Below, one piece after another: positions 7,544 through 14,905 of a DNA stretch of 38,943 nucleotides (its first letter is position 1; every line of letters begins with the position of its first letter). A program made the position numbers and the translations under genes. A model generated the notes under the pieces. The model ran no database searches, was not told the DNA's origin, and saw nothing but the letters and a program-made list of their open reading frames with translations. Origin of the DNA: Oscillospiraceae bacterium (lineage in GTDB: Bacteria; Bacillota; Clostridia; Oscillospirales; Oscillospiraceae); contig JAGBEA010000037.1 in assembly GCA_017937195.1 (NCBI GenBank), forward strand, positions 1 through 38,943, in the 5' to 3' direction.

Positions 7544-8830
7544 TTAGCCGGCAGTGTACTCCTTGTACTCCTTGGCCCAAGTGTCAACGAAAGCGGTCTT
7601 CACGTTGTCCCAGGAAGCGCCCTTGACGGTGTACTGGGAGATAGCATCGATGACGGCAGCACGCCAGTCGTCAGTGCCGGGGGTGTAGATGAAGGACCAG
7701 TCAACGTTGTAGTTGCCATTGGCGATCAGAGCATCGGAAGCCTTGCAGAAGATGTTCTCCACGGGCTTGGCAGCCTTGAAGGGGCTAGCGCCGAACTGCT
7801 CAGCCATCATGGTGGTGCCGGACTCGGAGGTAACAACCCACTTCAGGAAGTCCAGAGTGGCCTTGATGTCAGCCTCGGAAGCCTTGGCGTTCACAGCCCA
7901 GTAGTTCTCAGTACCGGTGCACAGACCGGCCTTCTCTTCGCCTTCAACACCGATGTACAGGGGGATCATGGTCAGATCCTCGGCCTTCATATTGAAGCCC
8001 TTGGAAGCATCCAGAACCAGATTGTTGTACTCCCAGGAACCGTTCTGGAAGAACACAGCCTTGCCCTGACCGAACTCGGCCTCGGACATGTCACTGGTAG
8101 CGGTGGACAGAGCAGCGCCGGTGGTGGCGGAGCAGGTGGTGTACAGATCCCACAGGTTCTTCAGGTTCTCAACATACTTACCGGTAACGGTAGCGGGCAT
8201 ACCGGAGACATTGTTGTCACGGAACTCATAGAACAGAGCCACGCTGGACAGGTGACCGGAGAAACGCCAGTTGGAGCTGCCATCCAGACCGGCAGAGGAG
8301 AAGGCATCGAAGCCCAGCTCAGCGCTGCGGGCGTGGATATCCTCGGCAACCTTCTTCAGGTCGGCGAAGTTCTTGATGTCGCTGACTTCGTAGCCAGCCT
8401 TCTTCAGCAGAGCCTTGTTGGTGATCAGACCGTAGGTCTCCACGCAGTAAGCAACGGAAGCGATCTCGCCGTTGTCCTTGGTGATAACTGCACCCTCAGC
8501 GGCCAGCTCGTTGACCACGTCGGTACCGGTCAGGTCATAGCAGTAGTCGCCCCAGGACTTCAGGCCGCCCACGTTCACCTGGAACAGGGTGGGAGCTTCC
8601 TTCTTGTCCATCTCTGCAACTAGAGTGTCCTCGTAAGTACCGGAGGCAGCGGTCACGACCTTGACGGGGATGCCGGTAGCCTTGGTGTACTCGTCAGCCA
8701 GCTGCTGCCAAGCGGCGTCAGCCTCGGGCTTGAAGTTCAGGTAGTAGACAGAGGCCTCGTCCTTCTTGCCGCAAGCGACCAGGGACAGAACCATGACGAG
8801 AGCCAGAGCCATTGCAAGAAACTTTTTCAT
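7544..8830 (-). CDS. Sugar ABC transporter substrate-binding lipoprotein
   Basis: 428 aa. Type II signal peptide with lipobox (LSLVAC, Cys at residue 20) anchors it to the outer face of the membrane. The body has the layout of CUT1 solute-binding proteins (SBP family 1): YYLNFKPEADAAWQQLADEY near the start and an AVFFQNGSWEYNN motif of the ligand-binding fold mid-protein. Captures the sugar and delivers it to the two permeases. SD AAGGAG lies about 10 nt before the ATG. Only 60 bp separates it from the LacI gene, so it is co-transcribed. Codons are strongly biased to the preferred set, suggesting high expression. Confidence 0.9.
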   Translation of the reverse strand: MKKFLAMALALVMVLSLVACGKKDEASVYYLNFKPEADAAWQQLADEYTKATGIPVKVVTAASGTYEDTLVAEMDKKEAPTLFQVNVGGLKSWGDYCYDLTGTDVVNELAAEGAVITKDNGEIASVAYCVETYGLITNKALLKKAGYEVSDIKNFADLKKVAEDIHARSAELGFDAFSSAGLDGSSNWRFSGHLSSVALFYEFRDNNVSGMPATVTGKYVENLKNLWDLYTTCSATTGAALSTATSDMSEAEFGQGKAVFFQNGSWEYNNLVLDASKGFNMKAEDLTMIPLYIGVEGEEKAGLCTGTENYWAVNAKASEADIKATLDFLKWVVTSESGTTMMAEQFGASPFKAAKPVENIFCKASDALIANGNYNVDWSFIYTPGTDDWRAAVIDAISQYTVKGASWDNVKTAFVDTWAKEYKEYTAG

Positions 8831-8890
8831 GTTTACTATGCTCCTTCTTGAAAGTTTTTATTTATTTTCTCTCCCCCACGGGAGTGAAAA

Positions 8891-9904
8891 TCAGTGTAAT
8901 TTCCGCACCGAAGCGCCGGCGCGGTAGGTGGTGGGCAGGATCTCGTGGCGGTTATGCCCCTTACCCTGCACCATATCCAACAGGATGTCCACGCTGCGCT
9001 GTCCCATTTCCTCCATAGGCTGGCACAGTGTAGTCAGTGGCGGATCGATATACTCCGACACCTCCAGACCGTCGATGGCGATCACCGAGCAGTCCTTCGG
9101 CACCTTGCGCCCCGCCTCACGCAGCGCACGCATAGCGCCGATGGCCATATTGTCGGCAATGGAGAAGATGGCGGTGAATTCCACGCCCTGCCGCAGCTTT
9201 TCCGCCACAGCCTTATAGGCGCCTTGAATATCGAAGCTGCCGGTGCTGATGACCAGCTCCTCCTCCAGCGGCAGACCGTTCTCCCGCAGCGCCTTCATAT
9301 AGCCCTGATAGCGCAGCTGGCTGATGGAGCGGTCGTCCTCACGGGAGATCAGCGCCGCGATGCGGCGGTGTCCGTGATCATAGAGGGTCTGCACCGCGCG
9401 GTGCGCCTCCTCCTCATCGGCGATAGACACGGAGGAATAGGTGTCGCGCAGCAGCGTGCCGTACGGATTGCCGTAAGAACAGCACACAAACGGCACATTC
9501 AGTGCCGCCAGTTCAGCCGGTGTATAATCCGAGCGTCCGCCCAGAAAGATGATGCCCTGTAAACGCTTGTCGCGCTCCATCATGGCGCCGCATTTCACCT
9601 CGTCATCGCCGCTTCCGATCTGCTGCATGACCATAGTAAATCCGTGGGCAGTGATGCGTGCTTCAATGGCGTGGATGATGTCGGTATAGAACGGGTTGGA
9701 TACGCCGCGCACCACAAGACCGATGGTGTCGGACTTGGTCTTCACCAGATCGCGGGCACTGTTGTTGGGGATATAGTTGCTGCTCTGGATCACCGACAGC
9801 ACCTTACGGCGATTCTCCTCGCTGACGTCGGGTCGGTCATTGAGCACGCGGGATACAGTGCTGATACTGACGCCGCACAGCTTCGCAATGTCCTTGATCG
9901 TCAC
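8891..9904 (-). CDS. LacI-family regulator of the alpha-glucan operon
   Basis: 337 aa. N-terminal LacI helix-turn-helix (TIKDIAKLCGVSISTVSRVL, residues 2-21), hinge (SSNYIPNNSARDLV), then a periplasmic-binding-protein-like effector domain (DTIGLVVRGVSNPFY, IAIDGLEVSEYIDPPLTT). Start codon is GTG at 9904, preceded by a G-rich SD (AGGGGGG) at 8 nt; no better start fits the domain. First gene of its operon and located directly after a palindrome of LacI type (9952-9971), so autorepression together with the whole transporter operon is likely. Effector unknown, probably a maltodextrin or derivative. Confidence 0.9.
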   Translation of the reverse strand: MTIKDIAKLCGVSISTVSRVLNDRPDVSEENRRKVLSVIQSSNYIPNNSARDLVKTKSDTIGLVVRGVSNPFYTDIIHAIEARITAHGFTMVMQQIGSGDDEVKCGAMMERDKRLQGIIFLGGRSDYTPAELAALNVPFVCCSYGNPYGTLLRDTYSSVSIADEEEAHRAVQTLYDHGHRRIAALISREDDRSISQLRYQGYMKALRENGLPLEEELVISTGSFDIQGAYKAVAEKLRQGVEFTAIFSIADNMAIGAMRALREAGRKVPKDCSVIAIDGLEVSEYIDPPLTTLCQPMEEMGQRSVDILLDMVQGKGHNRHEILPTTYRAGASVRKLH

Positions 9905-9951
9905 GCTGTATCCCCCCTATTCGGTATCTTTTCCCCCTGAAAGCCTTCCGG

Positions 9952-9971
9952 AAACATTACCGGTAACGTTT
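9952..9971. promoter_or_regulatory. LacI-family operator palindrome
   Basis: 20-bp palindrome centred on CCGG between 9961 and 9962, arms AAACRTTA / TAAYGTTT with a single asymmetric pair. It lies about 12-31 bp downstream of the predicted start of transcription, a position where a bound LacI protein blocks elongation. Confidence 0.8.
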
Positions 9972-9989
9972 TCAGTTCTTTCGACTACT

Positions 9990-10018
9990 ATGTTATCAAT
10001 TTTGCGCTTTTCTGTCAA
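9990..10018 (-). promoter_or_regulatory. Promoter of the alpha-glucan operon
   Basis: Consensus -35 TTGACA (10018-10013), 17-bp spacer, -10 TAACAT (9995-9990), reading leftwards into lacI, the binding protein, permeases and malQ. Confidence 0.8.
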
Positions 10019-10109
10019 CGGCTTTTCTCTTTTTTTCCCTTTTCAACAGTTTCGCCGTTATTTTTTGTGCATAATCCACATATGTCTGTTGTTCCCCATT
10101 TTTCGCCGT

Positions 10110-10143
10110 CAAAACAGCCGCCGTAAAGCTCTGCGGCGGCTGT
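10110..10143 (-). terminator. Terminator of the NUDIX-DUF523 operon
   Basis: Perfect 10-bp stem (10114-10123 with 10134-10143), followed on the minus strand by TTTTG. Lies 13 bp after the DUF523 stop codon. Confidence 0.75.
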
Positions 10144-10156
10144 CATCGGTGCAGAT

Positions 10157-10594
10157 TCAGTTGTCGCGCAGAAATGCCGCCAGCTCCGATTCACCCAGCA
10201 CGCGCACTCCCGCATTTTGCAGCAGCTGCGCCGCTGTGCCCCAGCCGTCCGCCAATGTGCCGGTGAAGCTGCCGTCATAGATGCGCCCGCTGCCGCAGGA
10301 GGGACTTTTCTCCTTCAGCACCGCCACCGTGCAGCCCAGCTTCCGCGCCAGCTCCAGCGCCTGCTGCGCACCGCGCAGATATGCCTCCGTCACATCCCGT
10401 CCGTCCTTGGTTACCACTCTCTCCCCCTGCCGCTCGGCAGGCACGCGGGGTGTAGGCAGACCGCCCAGCTGCTCAGGACACACCGGCACCACCTGATAAC
10501 GGCGGCACAGCTCATCGATCAGCGGATACTGCTTGCTCTTGCCGTCATAGCGGCACGCCGTACCCAGCAGGCAGGCACTGACAAGGATCTTCAT
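10157..10594 (-). CDS. DUF523 protein (TudS thiouracil-desulfidase family)
   Basis: 145 aa, full family length. DUF523/TudS proteins bind a [4Fe-4S] cluster through three Cys and remove sulfur from thiolated compounds such as 2-thiouracil. The three family Cys are present: C8 in LVSACLLG, C39 in VVPVCPEQLGG and C100 in EKSPSCGSG. Translationally coupled to the upstream NUDIX gene by an ATGA overlap. The two enzymes together could serve salvage or clean-up of damaged or thio-modified nucleotides; that link is inference from their adjacency. Confidence 0.85.
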   Translation of the reverse strand: MKILVSACLLGTACRYDGKSKQYPLIDELCRRYQVVPVCPEQLGGLPTPRVPAERQGERVVTKDGRDVTEAYLRGAQQALELARKLGCTVAVLKEKSPSCGSGRIYDGSFTGTLADGWGTAAQLLQNAGVRVLGESELAAFLRDN

Positions 10595-11070
10595 CGACCC
10601 ACCTCCAGTTCCCGTCCGTCCAGCACGGCCTGTACCAGCTTTTCTCCATCATAGCGCAGCTTCAGCGAGAAAAAAGGTGCATTCTGTCGCAGCAGACGCA
10701 AAAAGATGCGGTCGCCCTCCCACTGGGGCAGCGCCGCCAGCCGGTCCTTGCCGATCCACTCCAGCACGCCCTCGTCGCAGGTGCGCACCTCCCCCTGCCA
10801 CGCAGTGGCGGTGAACAGATGCATATACTCCGTCTCCCAACGGTCGGACACAAAGGTCACCAAGCCGCGGTAGCGATAGTCGGTCAGCATCAGCCCCGTC
10901 TCCTCCCGTGTCTCCCGCAGCACGCACTCCTCCGGACTCTCGCCGTCCTCAAATTTTCCGCCGATACCGATCCATTTGTCGTGATTGGCGTCGTTCTCCT
11001 TTTTCACGCGGTGCAGCATCAGATACTCACCGTGCTCGTTCTCTATGTAGCATAAGGTTGACAGCAGCAT
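10591..11070 (-). CDS. NUDIX hydrolase (MutT/8-oxo-dGTPase-like)
   Basis: 159 aa. The complete NUDIX box is visible: GGKFEDGESPEEC then VLRETREETGLML (GX5EX7REUXEEXGU). Members hydrolyse nucleoside diphosphates linked to a second moiety; the short N-terminus (LLSTLCYIENEHGEYLMLHR) resembles 8-oxo-dGTP diphosphatases of Firmicutes. The start ATG at 11070 is chosen because GAGGGGG lies 8 nt upstream; another ATG two codons earlier abuts that SD. First gene of a two-gene operon, with its promoter back-to-back with that of the DUF1653 gene. Confidence 0.85.
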   Translation of the reverse strand: MLLSTLCYIENEHGEYLMLHRVKKENDANHDKWIGIGGKFEDGESPEECVLRETREETGLMLTDYRYRGLVTFVSDRWETEYMHLFTATAWQGEVRTCDEGVLEWIGKDRLAALPQWEGDRIFLRLLRQNAPFFSLKLRYDGEKLVQAVLDGRELEVGR

Positions 11071-11094
11071 CGTCATCCCCCTCTCTTGATTTCT

Positions 11095-11138
11095 ATTGTA
11101 CCATATTCTTGGCAAAGCTGCCAAGTATATGCTATAAT
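11095..11138. promoter_or_regulatory. Divergent back-to-back promoters sharing a palindrome
   Basis: Rightward promoter: -35 TTGGCA (11109-11114), 18-bp spacer, -10 TATAAT (11133-11138). Leftward promoter: -35 TTGGCA (11124-11119), 18-bp spacer, -10 TACAAT (11100-11095). Both -35 hexamers lie in one palindrome (11108-11125, arms CTTGGCA/TGCCAAG), so the arrangement is symmetric about its centre. A regulator bound there would affect both operons; symmetry may also be coincidental to the -35 sequence. Confidence 0.75.
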
Positions 11139-11165
11139 ACAGAAAACAGCAAGGGAGGAAATTTT

Positions 11166-11381
11166 ATGGCAATCATACAACCCGGGAAATACCGTCACTT
11201 CAAGGGCGGCGAATATCGCGTCATCGGCACTGCGCGGCACAGCGAAACAATGGAAGAACTGGTGGTCTATCAGGCGCTGTATGACGATGGCAGTCTGTGG
11301 GTGCGCCCCGCCGCTATGTGGTCAGAGCAAGTGGTGCGCGACGGCTATTGCGGTCCGCGCTTCATACGGATGGAAGATTGA
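11166..11381 (+). CDS. DUF1653 domain protein
   Basis: 71 aa, the usual size for a free-standing DUF1653 protein. Recognised by PGKYRHFKGGEYRVIGTARH and the later VVYQALYDDGSLWVRP and MW segments. Function unknown in the family. Perfect SD (AAGGGAGGA) 7 nt before the ATG. Overlaps or abuts the YgjP-type protease gene, so they form a two-gene operon. Confidence 0.85.
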   Translation: MAIIQPGKYRHFKGGEYRVIGTARHSETMEELVVYQALYDDGSLWVRPAAMWSEQVVRDGYCGPRFIRMED

Positions 11382-11383
11382 CC

Positions 11384-11896
11384 GTGGAGTATACACTGAT
11401 CCGCTCCAAGCGGCGCACGCTGGCGGTGGAGATTACACGGGACGGACGGGTGGTGGTACGCGCACCGCAGCGGATGGCGCAGACCGTCATCGACACCTTC
11501 CTCGCCTCCCGCGCCGATTGGATCGCCACCCATCTGCAGCGGCGGCAGCAGCACTTGGAAAGCCACCCACCGCTGACGGAGCAGGAGATCACCGCGCTGC
11601 GTAAAAAGGCGAAGGCTGTGCTTCCGGAAAAGGTACAGCACTGGGCGCAGCGGATGGGCGTACAGCCCACAGGGGTAAAGATCACCTCCGCCCGCACCCG
11701 CTTTGGCAGCTGCAGCAGCAAGAACAGTCTGTGCTTCTCCCTCTATCTGATGGATTATCCGGAAGCTGCCATCGATGCGGTGGTGGTGCACGAGCTGGCG
11801 CACATCCGCCACAAGAACCACTCCAGCGCCTTCTATGCCGAGGTGGAGCGCTGGCTGCCGGACTATCGGCAGCGCGCCAAGCTGCTGAAACGGTAA
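11384..11896 (+). CDS. YgjP-type (DUF45) zinc metallopeptidase
   Basis: 170 aa. Shows the zinc motif HELAHIRHKNHSSAFY (HExxH plus the downstream His/Glu region) and the family segment TRFGSCSSKNSLCFSLYL. Related to SprT/YgjP cytoplasmic proteases; substrate unknown. No ATG fits: GTG at 11384 has GGAAG 7 nt upstream, and TTG at 11378, overlapping the previous stop (TTGA), is the alternative. The stop codon lies in a 19-bp sequence repeated at 12373-12391; see the repeat block. Confidence 0.85.
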   Translation: MEYTLIRSKRRTLAVEITRDGRVVVRAPQRMAQTVIDTFLASRADWIATHLQRRQQHLESHPPLTEQEITALRKKAKAVLPEKVQHWAQRMGVQPTGVKITSARTRFGSCSSKNSLCFSLYLMDYPEAAIDAVVVHELAHIRHKNHSSAFYAEVERWLPDYRQRAKLLKR

Positions 11897-11908
11897 AAAG
11901 AGTGCCGC
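11890..11908 (+). repeat. 19-bp direct repeat, left copy
   Basis: Identical to 12373-12391. Includes the stop codon of the protease gene. The right copy is the 5' arm of an intact terminator; this left copy lacks the other arm. The 483-bp repeat block lies between them. Confidence 0.8.
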
Positions 11909-11914
11909 GTACCT

Positions 11915-12028
11915 CAAGAGTACTTCTTCGCGCTTCGCGCTCAGGGCACACCCCAAGAGTACTTCTTCGCGCTTCGCGCTCAGGGCGCACCCCAAGAGTA
12001 CTTCTTCGCGCTTCGCGCTCAGGGCGCG
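11915..12028. repeat. Three tandem 39-bp repeats
   Basis: Copies begin at 11915, 11954 and 11993 (exact 39-bp period, one substitution between copies 1 and 2, third copy 36 bp). Each holds a small GCGC-TTC-GCGC hairpin and an AGTACT palindrome. No spacers and no cas genes, so not CRISPR. The minus strand reads as 13-residue repeats in an open frame, but there is no ribosome site to support a gene. Confidence 0.85.
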
Positions 12029-12060
12029 TAAAACGGACTGTCTTTTACATTTCACCGACC

Positions 12061-12120
12061 TCAAAGGCCCCCTTGCCTAAAGGGGGCTGTCACGGTGCAA
12101 GCCGTGACTGGGGGATTACC
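12061..12120. repeat. Two-hairpin intergenic repeat element
   Basis: Two consecutive stems: 12067-12074 with 12080-12087 (GCCCCCTT/AAGGGGGC) and 12089-12095 with 12102-12108 (GTCACGG/CCGTGAC), followed by TGGGGGATT. From memory, this kind of sequence is a frequent dispersed, non-coding element in gut Oscillospirales genomes. No transposase is nearby. Confidence 0.65.
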
Positions 12121-12180
12121 CATCCGCGCTGACGCTCACGCAATCCCTGCTATGCCGATGGCTTGTCCTGTCGCCGACGG

Positions 12181-12247
12181 CCTCTTTTCTTTCCAACAGC
12201 GGAAAGAAAAGAGGAAAAGAAACGCCGCAAGGAACCGATGGTTCCTT
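12181..12247. repeat. Pair of perfect inverted repeats in the intergenic block
   Basis: 14-bp perfect inverted repeat with 6-nt loop (12181-12194 with 12201-12214), then 8-bp perfect inverted repeat with 3-nt loop (12229-12236 with 12240-12247). The open frame over it on the minus strand has no ribosome site. Probably a dispersed REP/MITE-like element. Confidence 0.65.
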
Positions 12248-12372
12248 GACCTCCTTTAGCCTGTCGCAGATTTCCGTAAGCCGCTAAATGTGGCATTGCC
12301 TGTGTGTCTAACCCGCTCAGCCGCTTACTCTGCACAAATGTAGAAAAGCTGCTTCTATCGTCTTTTCGTTAT

Positions 12373-12391
12373 ACGGTAAAAAGAGTGCCGC
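12373..12391 (+). repeat. 19-bp direct repeat, right copy
   Basis: Identical to 11890-11908 and part of the yfcE terminator stem. Offset 483 bp from the left copy. Confidence 0.8.
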
Positions 12392-12414
12392 AGCGCCAAG
12401 CTGCAGCACTCTTT
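12379..12414 (-). terminator. Terminator of the yfcE gene
   Basis: 14-bp stem with one mismatch (12380-12393 with 12401-12414), loop 7, followed by TTAC on the minus strand. On the plus strand it is followed by CTCTTTT, so it may work both ways and could once have served the protease gene too. Confidence 0.75.
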
Positions 12415-12419
12415 CTCTT

Positions 12420-12965
12420 TTAGTCGAGCTTCTTTTCCCGATATACCGTGCCGTCCATCTCGCAGAAGGTCGCTCCTTCGCGATCCAGCAGCAGATAGCC
12501 GCGGTGTCCCTCATCCTTGGGCAGCGCCGGAGAGCCGGGGTTGAGATAGAGAAAATCCGGATGCACGCGGCAGGCCGCCACGTGGGTGTGACCGGTCACC
12601 AGCACACCGCCCTTGACGATGGCAGGGGGCGCGTCCTCGCCCCACTGGTCACCGTGGGTCACAAATGCCATCTTCTCGCCCAGATCCAGCAGCAGATAGT
12701 CCGCCATAATGGGGAACTGCAGCATCACCTGATCGATGGAGGCGTCGCAGTTGCCCCGCACCGCCACCGTGCGCTCCTTCACGCTGTTCAAAAGAGCGGC
12801 GCAGCGCTGGGGATCGTGTCCCTCCGGCAGCGGATTGCGCGGTCCGTGGTAGAGAATATCGCCCAGCAGGATCAGCCGATCCGCCTGCTCGCGCTCAAAT
12901 GCCTCCAGCAGCTTTTCGCACCAATAGGCGCTGCCGTGCAGATCCGATGCGATCATCCATTTCAT
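12420..12965 (-). CDS. yfcE: YfcE-family phosphodiesterase
   Basis: 181 aa calcineurin-like metallophosphoesterase. Metal-binding motifs in order: ASDLHG, LGDILYHGPRN, VRGNCD, THGDQ and TGHTH. YfcE proteins are manganese-dependent phosphodiesterases of uncertain natural substrate. Excellent SD (GAGGAGG) before the ATG at 12965. Single-gene unit, divergent from ilvE. A second, shorter member of the superfamily is encoded at 19421-19885. Confidence 0.9.
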   Translation of the reverse strand: MKWMIASDLHGSAYWCEKLLEAFEREQADRLILLGDILYHGPRNPLPEGHDPQRCAALLNSVKERTVAVRGNCDASIDQVMLQFPIMADYLLLDLGEKMAFVTHGDQWGEDAPPAIVKGGVLVTGHTHVAACRVHPDFLYLNPGSPALPKDEGHRGYLLLDREGATFCEMDGTVYREKKLD

Positions 12966-13069
12966 AGCTTGTAGCCTCCTCGTGTTTTCTTGTGTGCATC
13001 ATACCATATTTCCGGCGGGCGCGCCACTGTTTCTTTGCAGGGATTTTCTGCGATTTGCGGAAAAATAAC

Positions 13070-13098
13070 TTGTCAGCAGGGCAATCTTGCCATATAAT
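13070..13098 (+). promoter_or_regulatory. Promoter of ilvE
   Basis: -35 TTGTCA (13070-13075), 17-bp spacer, -10 TATAAT (13093-13098). The leader to the ATG at 13149 is about 45 nt, with no attenuator seen. Confidence 0.8.
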
Positions 13099-13148
13099 CA
13101 AACTAACCATAATCACTCAAACTCAATCTAAGAAAAGAGGTTTATGCT

Positions 13149-14219
13149 ATGCTGAACATCCGTATCGAAAAGACCGCCTGCCCCAAGGCCAAACCCGCTG
13201 ACGAGAGCAAGCTGGGCTTTGCCAAGATCTTTACCGACCATATGTTCGTGATGGACTATGCCGAGGGTAAGGGCTGGCACGATGCCCGCGTCGTCCCCTA
13301 TGCTCCCTTCGCTCTGGATCCTGCCACCGCGGTGCTGCACTACGCCCAGGAGCTGTTCGAGGGCATGAAGGCCTACCGTACCGCCGAGGGTAAGATCCAG
13401 CTGTTCCGCCCCGAGTGCAACGCACAGCGCTTCGTGGACGGCTGCGAGCGTATGGGCATCCCCCCCGTTCCCGTTGAGGACTTCATCGATGCCGTCAAGG
13501 CTCTGGTGAAGGTGGATGAGGAGTGGGTCCCCCATATGGACGGCACCAGTCTGTACATCCGCCCCTTCGTCATCGCCACTGATGTGGGTCTGGGCGTGCA
13601 CGCCTCCAAGAACTATATCTTCTGCGTCATCGCCGCTCCCTCCGGCGCCTACTATGCCGAGGGCATCAACCCCGTGAAGATCTACGTGGAAGACGAGTAC
13701 ATCCGCGCAGCACCCGGTCTGACCGGCGCTGTCAAGTGCGGCGGTAACTACGCTGCCTCCATCAAGGCCGGCGAGCTGGCTGAGAAGAAGGGCTACTCTC
13801 AGGTTCTGTGGCTGGACGGCGTGGAGAAGAAGTACGTGGAAGAAGTGGGCGCGATGAACATTATGTTCAAGATCGACGGTAAGATCTATACCGCCGCCTG
13901 CAACGGCACCGTGCTGCCCGGCGTCACCCGCCGCAGCATTATCGAGCTGTGCCGCGACTGGGGCTATGAGGTCATCGAGGGCAAGCTGGCCATCGCTGAC
14001 ATTATGCAGGCCGGCCGCGAGGGCAAGCTGGAAGAGGTCTGGGGCACCGGTACCGCAGCCGTGGTCTCCCCCGTCAAGGAGCTGACCTGGAAGGACGAGA
14101 GCGTACAGATCAGCGGCGGCAAGATCGGCGAGCTGACCCAGAAGCTGTACGACACCCTGACCGGCATCCAGTGGGGCAAACTGCCTGACACCAAGGGCTG
14201 GATCGTGGCAGTGGACTGA
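13149..14219 (+). CDS. ilvE: Branched-chain amino acid aminotransferase
   Basis: 356 aa, fold-type IV PLP enzyme that interconverts Leu, Ile and Val with their 2-keto acids. Features: QELFEGMKAYRT, LYIRPF, VKCGGNYAAS with the PLP lysine K196, and GTGTAAVVSPV near the C-terminus binding the phosphate. Full length for the long (BCAT2-like) subfamily. SD AAGAGG precedes the ATG. Codons are strongly biased to the preferred set, indicating high expression. Monocistronic, with its own promoter and a strong terminator. Confidence 0.95.
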   Translation: MLNIRIEKTACPKAKPADESKLGFAKIFTDHMFVMDYAEGKGWHDARVVPYAPFALDPATAVLHYAQELFEGMKAYRTAEGKIQLFRPECNAQRFVDGCERMGIPPVPVEDFIDAVKALVKVDEEWVPHMDGTSLYIRPFVIATDVGLGVHASKNYIFCVIAAPSGAYYAEGINPVKIYVEDEYIRAAPGLTGAVKCGGNYAASIKAGELAEKKGYSQVLWLDGVEKKYVEEVGAMNIMFKIDGKIYTAACNGTVLPGVTRRSIIELCRDWGYEVIEGKLAIADIMQAGREGKLEEVWGTGTAAVVSPVKELTWKDESVQISGGKIGELTQKLYDTLTGIQWGKLPDTKGWIVAVD

Positions 14220-14254
14220 TTGGCACGATAGCGTAACTGTTACATAAAGCATTT

Positions 14255-14289
14255 GACCCGACCTGCAAACCGCAGGTCGGGTCTTTTTT
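14255..14289 (+). terminator. ilvE terminator
   Basis: 12-bp perfect stem (14255-14266 with 14272-14283), 5-nt loop, followed by TTTTTT. Confidence 0.9.
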
Positions 14290-14361
14290 GGTGCGGCGCA
14301 GAGCCGAAATCATTTCGGTAAATATCCTATTGGCCAATTTACTTCTATTTGGTAATGTTCT

Positions 14362-14871
14362 TTATTTTTTCTTCCATATTAGGAAAATAACCACAACCGC
14401 TCCGATAAGAGCAACTGGAGATAATCTTACAAAAAACCATTCAAATGCATGAAGAAGAACTCCGACAACGGCTCTTTCAGGGTCGCTGTAATCCCATCCT
14501 AAATATGGGCTGCCCAGGTTAATTAAGAGCACCCAAATTGCTATTATGGCAACAGCGAATAGGCTAAAAAATACTGTTAACTTTTTTTGTTTCGCATTTC
14601 TACTCAAAGTAAGTTGCAAATTAATAATTTCCAGTTTTTCAGAAATCACCTTTAGGTCATTTACTTCTGTCTGTTCAACAATTTCTCCAAGCAAAATACT
14701 TACAGGTGTGTCGAGTGCCTCTGATAAAGAAATTAACATATCAGCGTCTGGTACAGACAAGCCTTGTTCCCATTTTGAGATTGTTTGGCGAACTACATTC
14801 AACTTGACAGCAAGTTCTTCTTGAGATAATCCTTTTGATTTTCGGATCGCCTTTATGTTTTCGCTCAGCAT
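14362..14871 (-). CDS. XRE-family regulator with C-terminal membrane helices
   Basis: 169 aa. N-terminal HTH_3 domain (residues 1-60: IRKSKGLSQEELAVKLNVVR, TISKWEQG), a short coiled linker, then two hydrophobic segments (KLTVFFSLFAVAIIAIWVLLIN and SPVALIGAVVVIFLIWKKK). This layout is common for membrane-tethered repressors in Firmicutes. The gene is clearly more AT-rich than its neighbours, suggesting horizontal acquisition. Its promoter is overlapped by a perfect palindrome, consistent with autoregulation. No target genes are linked. The SD is weak (AAAGGCGG about 12 nt upstream). Confidence 0.8.
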   Translation of the reverse strand: MLSENIKAIRKSKGLSQEELAVKLNVVRQTISKWEQGLSVPDADMLISLSEALDTPVSILLGEIVEQTEVNDLKVISEKLEIINLQLTLSRNAKQKKLTVFFSLFAVAIIAIWVLLINLGSPYLGWDYSDPERAVVGVLLHAFEWFFVRLSPVALIGAVVVIFLIWKKK

Positions 14872-14905
14872 GAGGAATACCGCCTTTCTTTTAGTCGTCG
14901 CCTAT

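Noticed and set aside
11915-12028. CRISPR array
   Set aside because: The three 39-bp units are directly adjacent with no unique spacers, and there are no cas genes in the window.
11345-12064. 239-aa minus-strand frame over the protease gene and 39-bp repeats
   Set aside because: It is antisense to a recognised HExxH protease, and its 13-residue repeats simply reflect the 39-bp DNA repeats, a multiple of three.
12150-12335. Possible 61-aa protein on the minus strand in the repeat block
   Set aside because: The frame lies over inverted repeats, the product is Arg/Lys/Ser-rich without a fold, and there is no SD or promoter.
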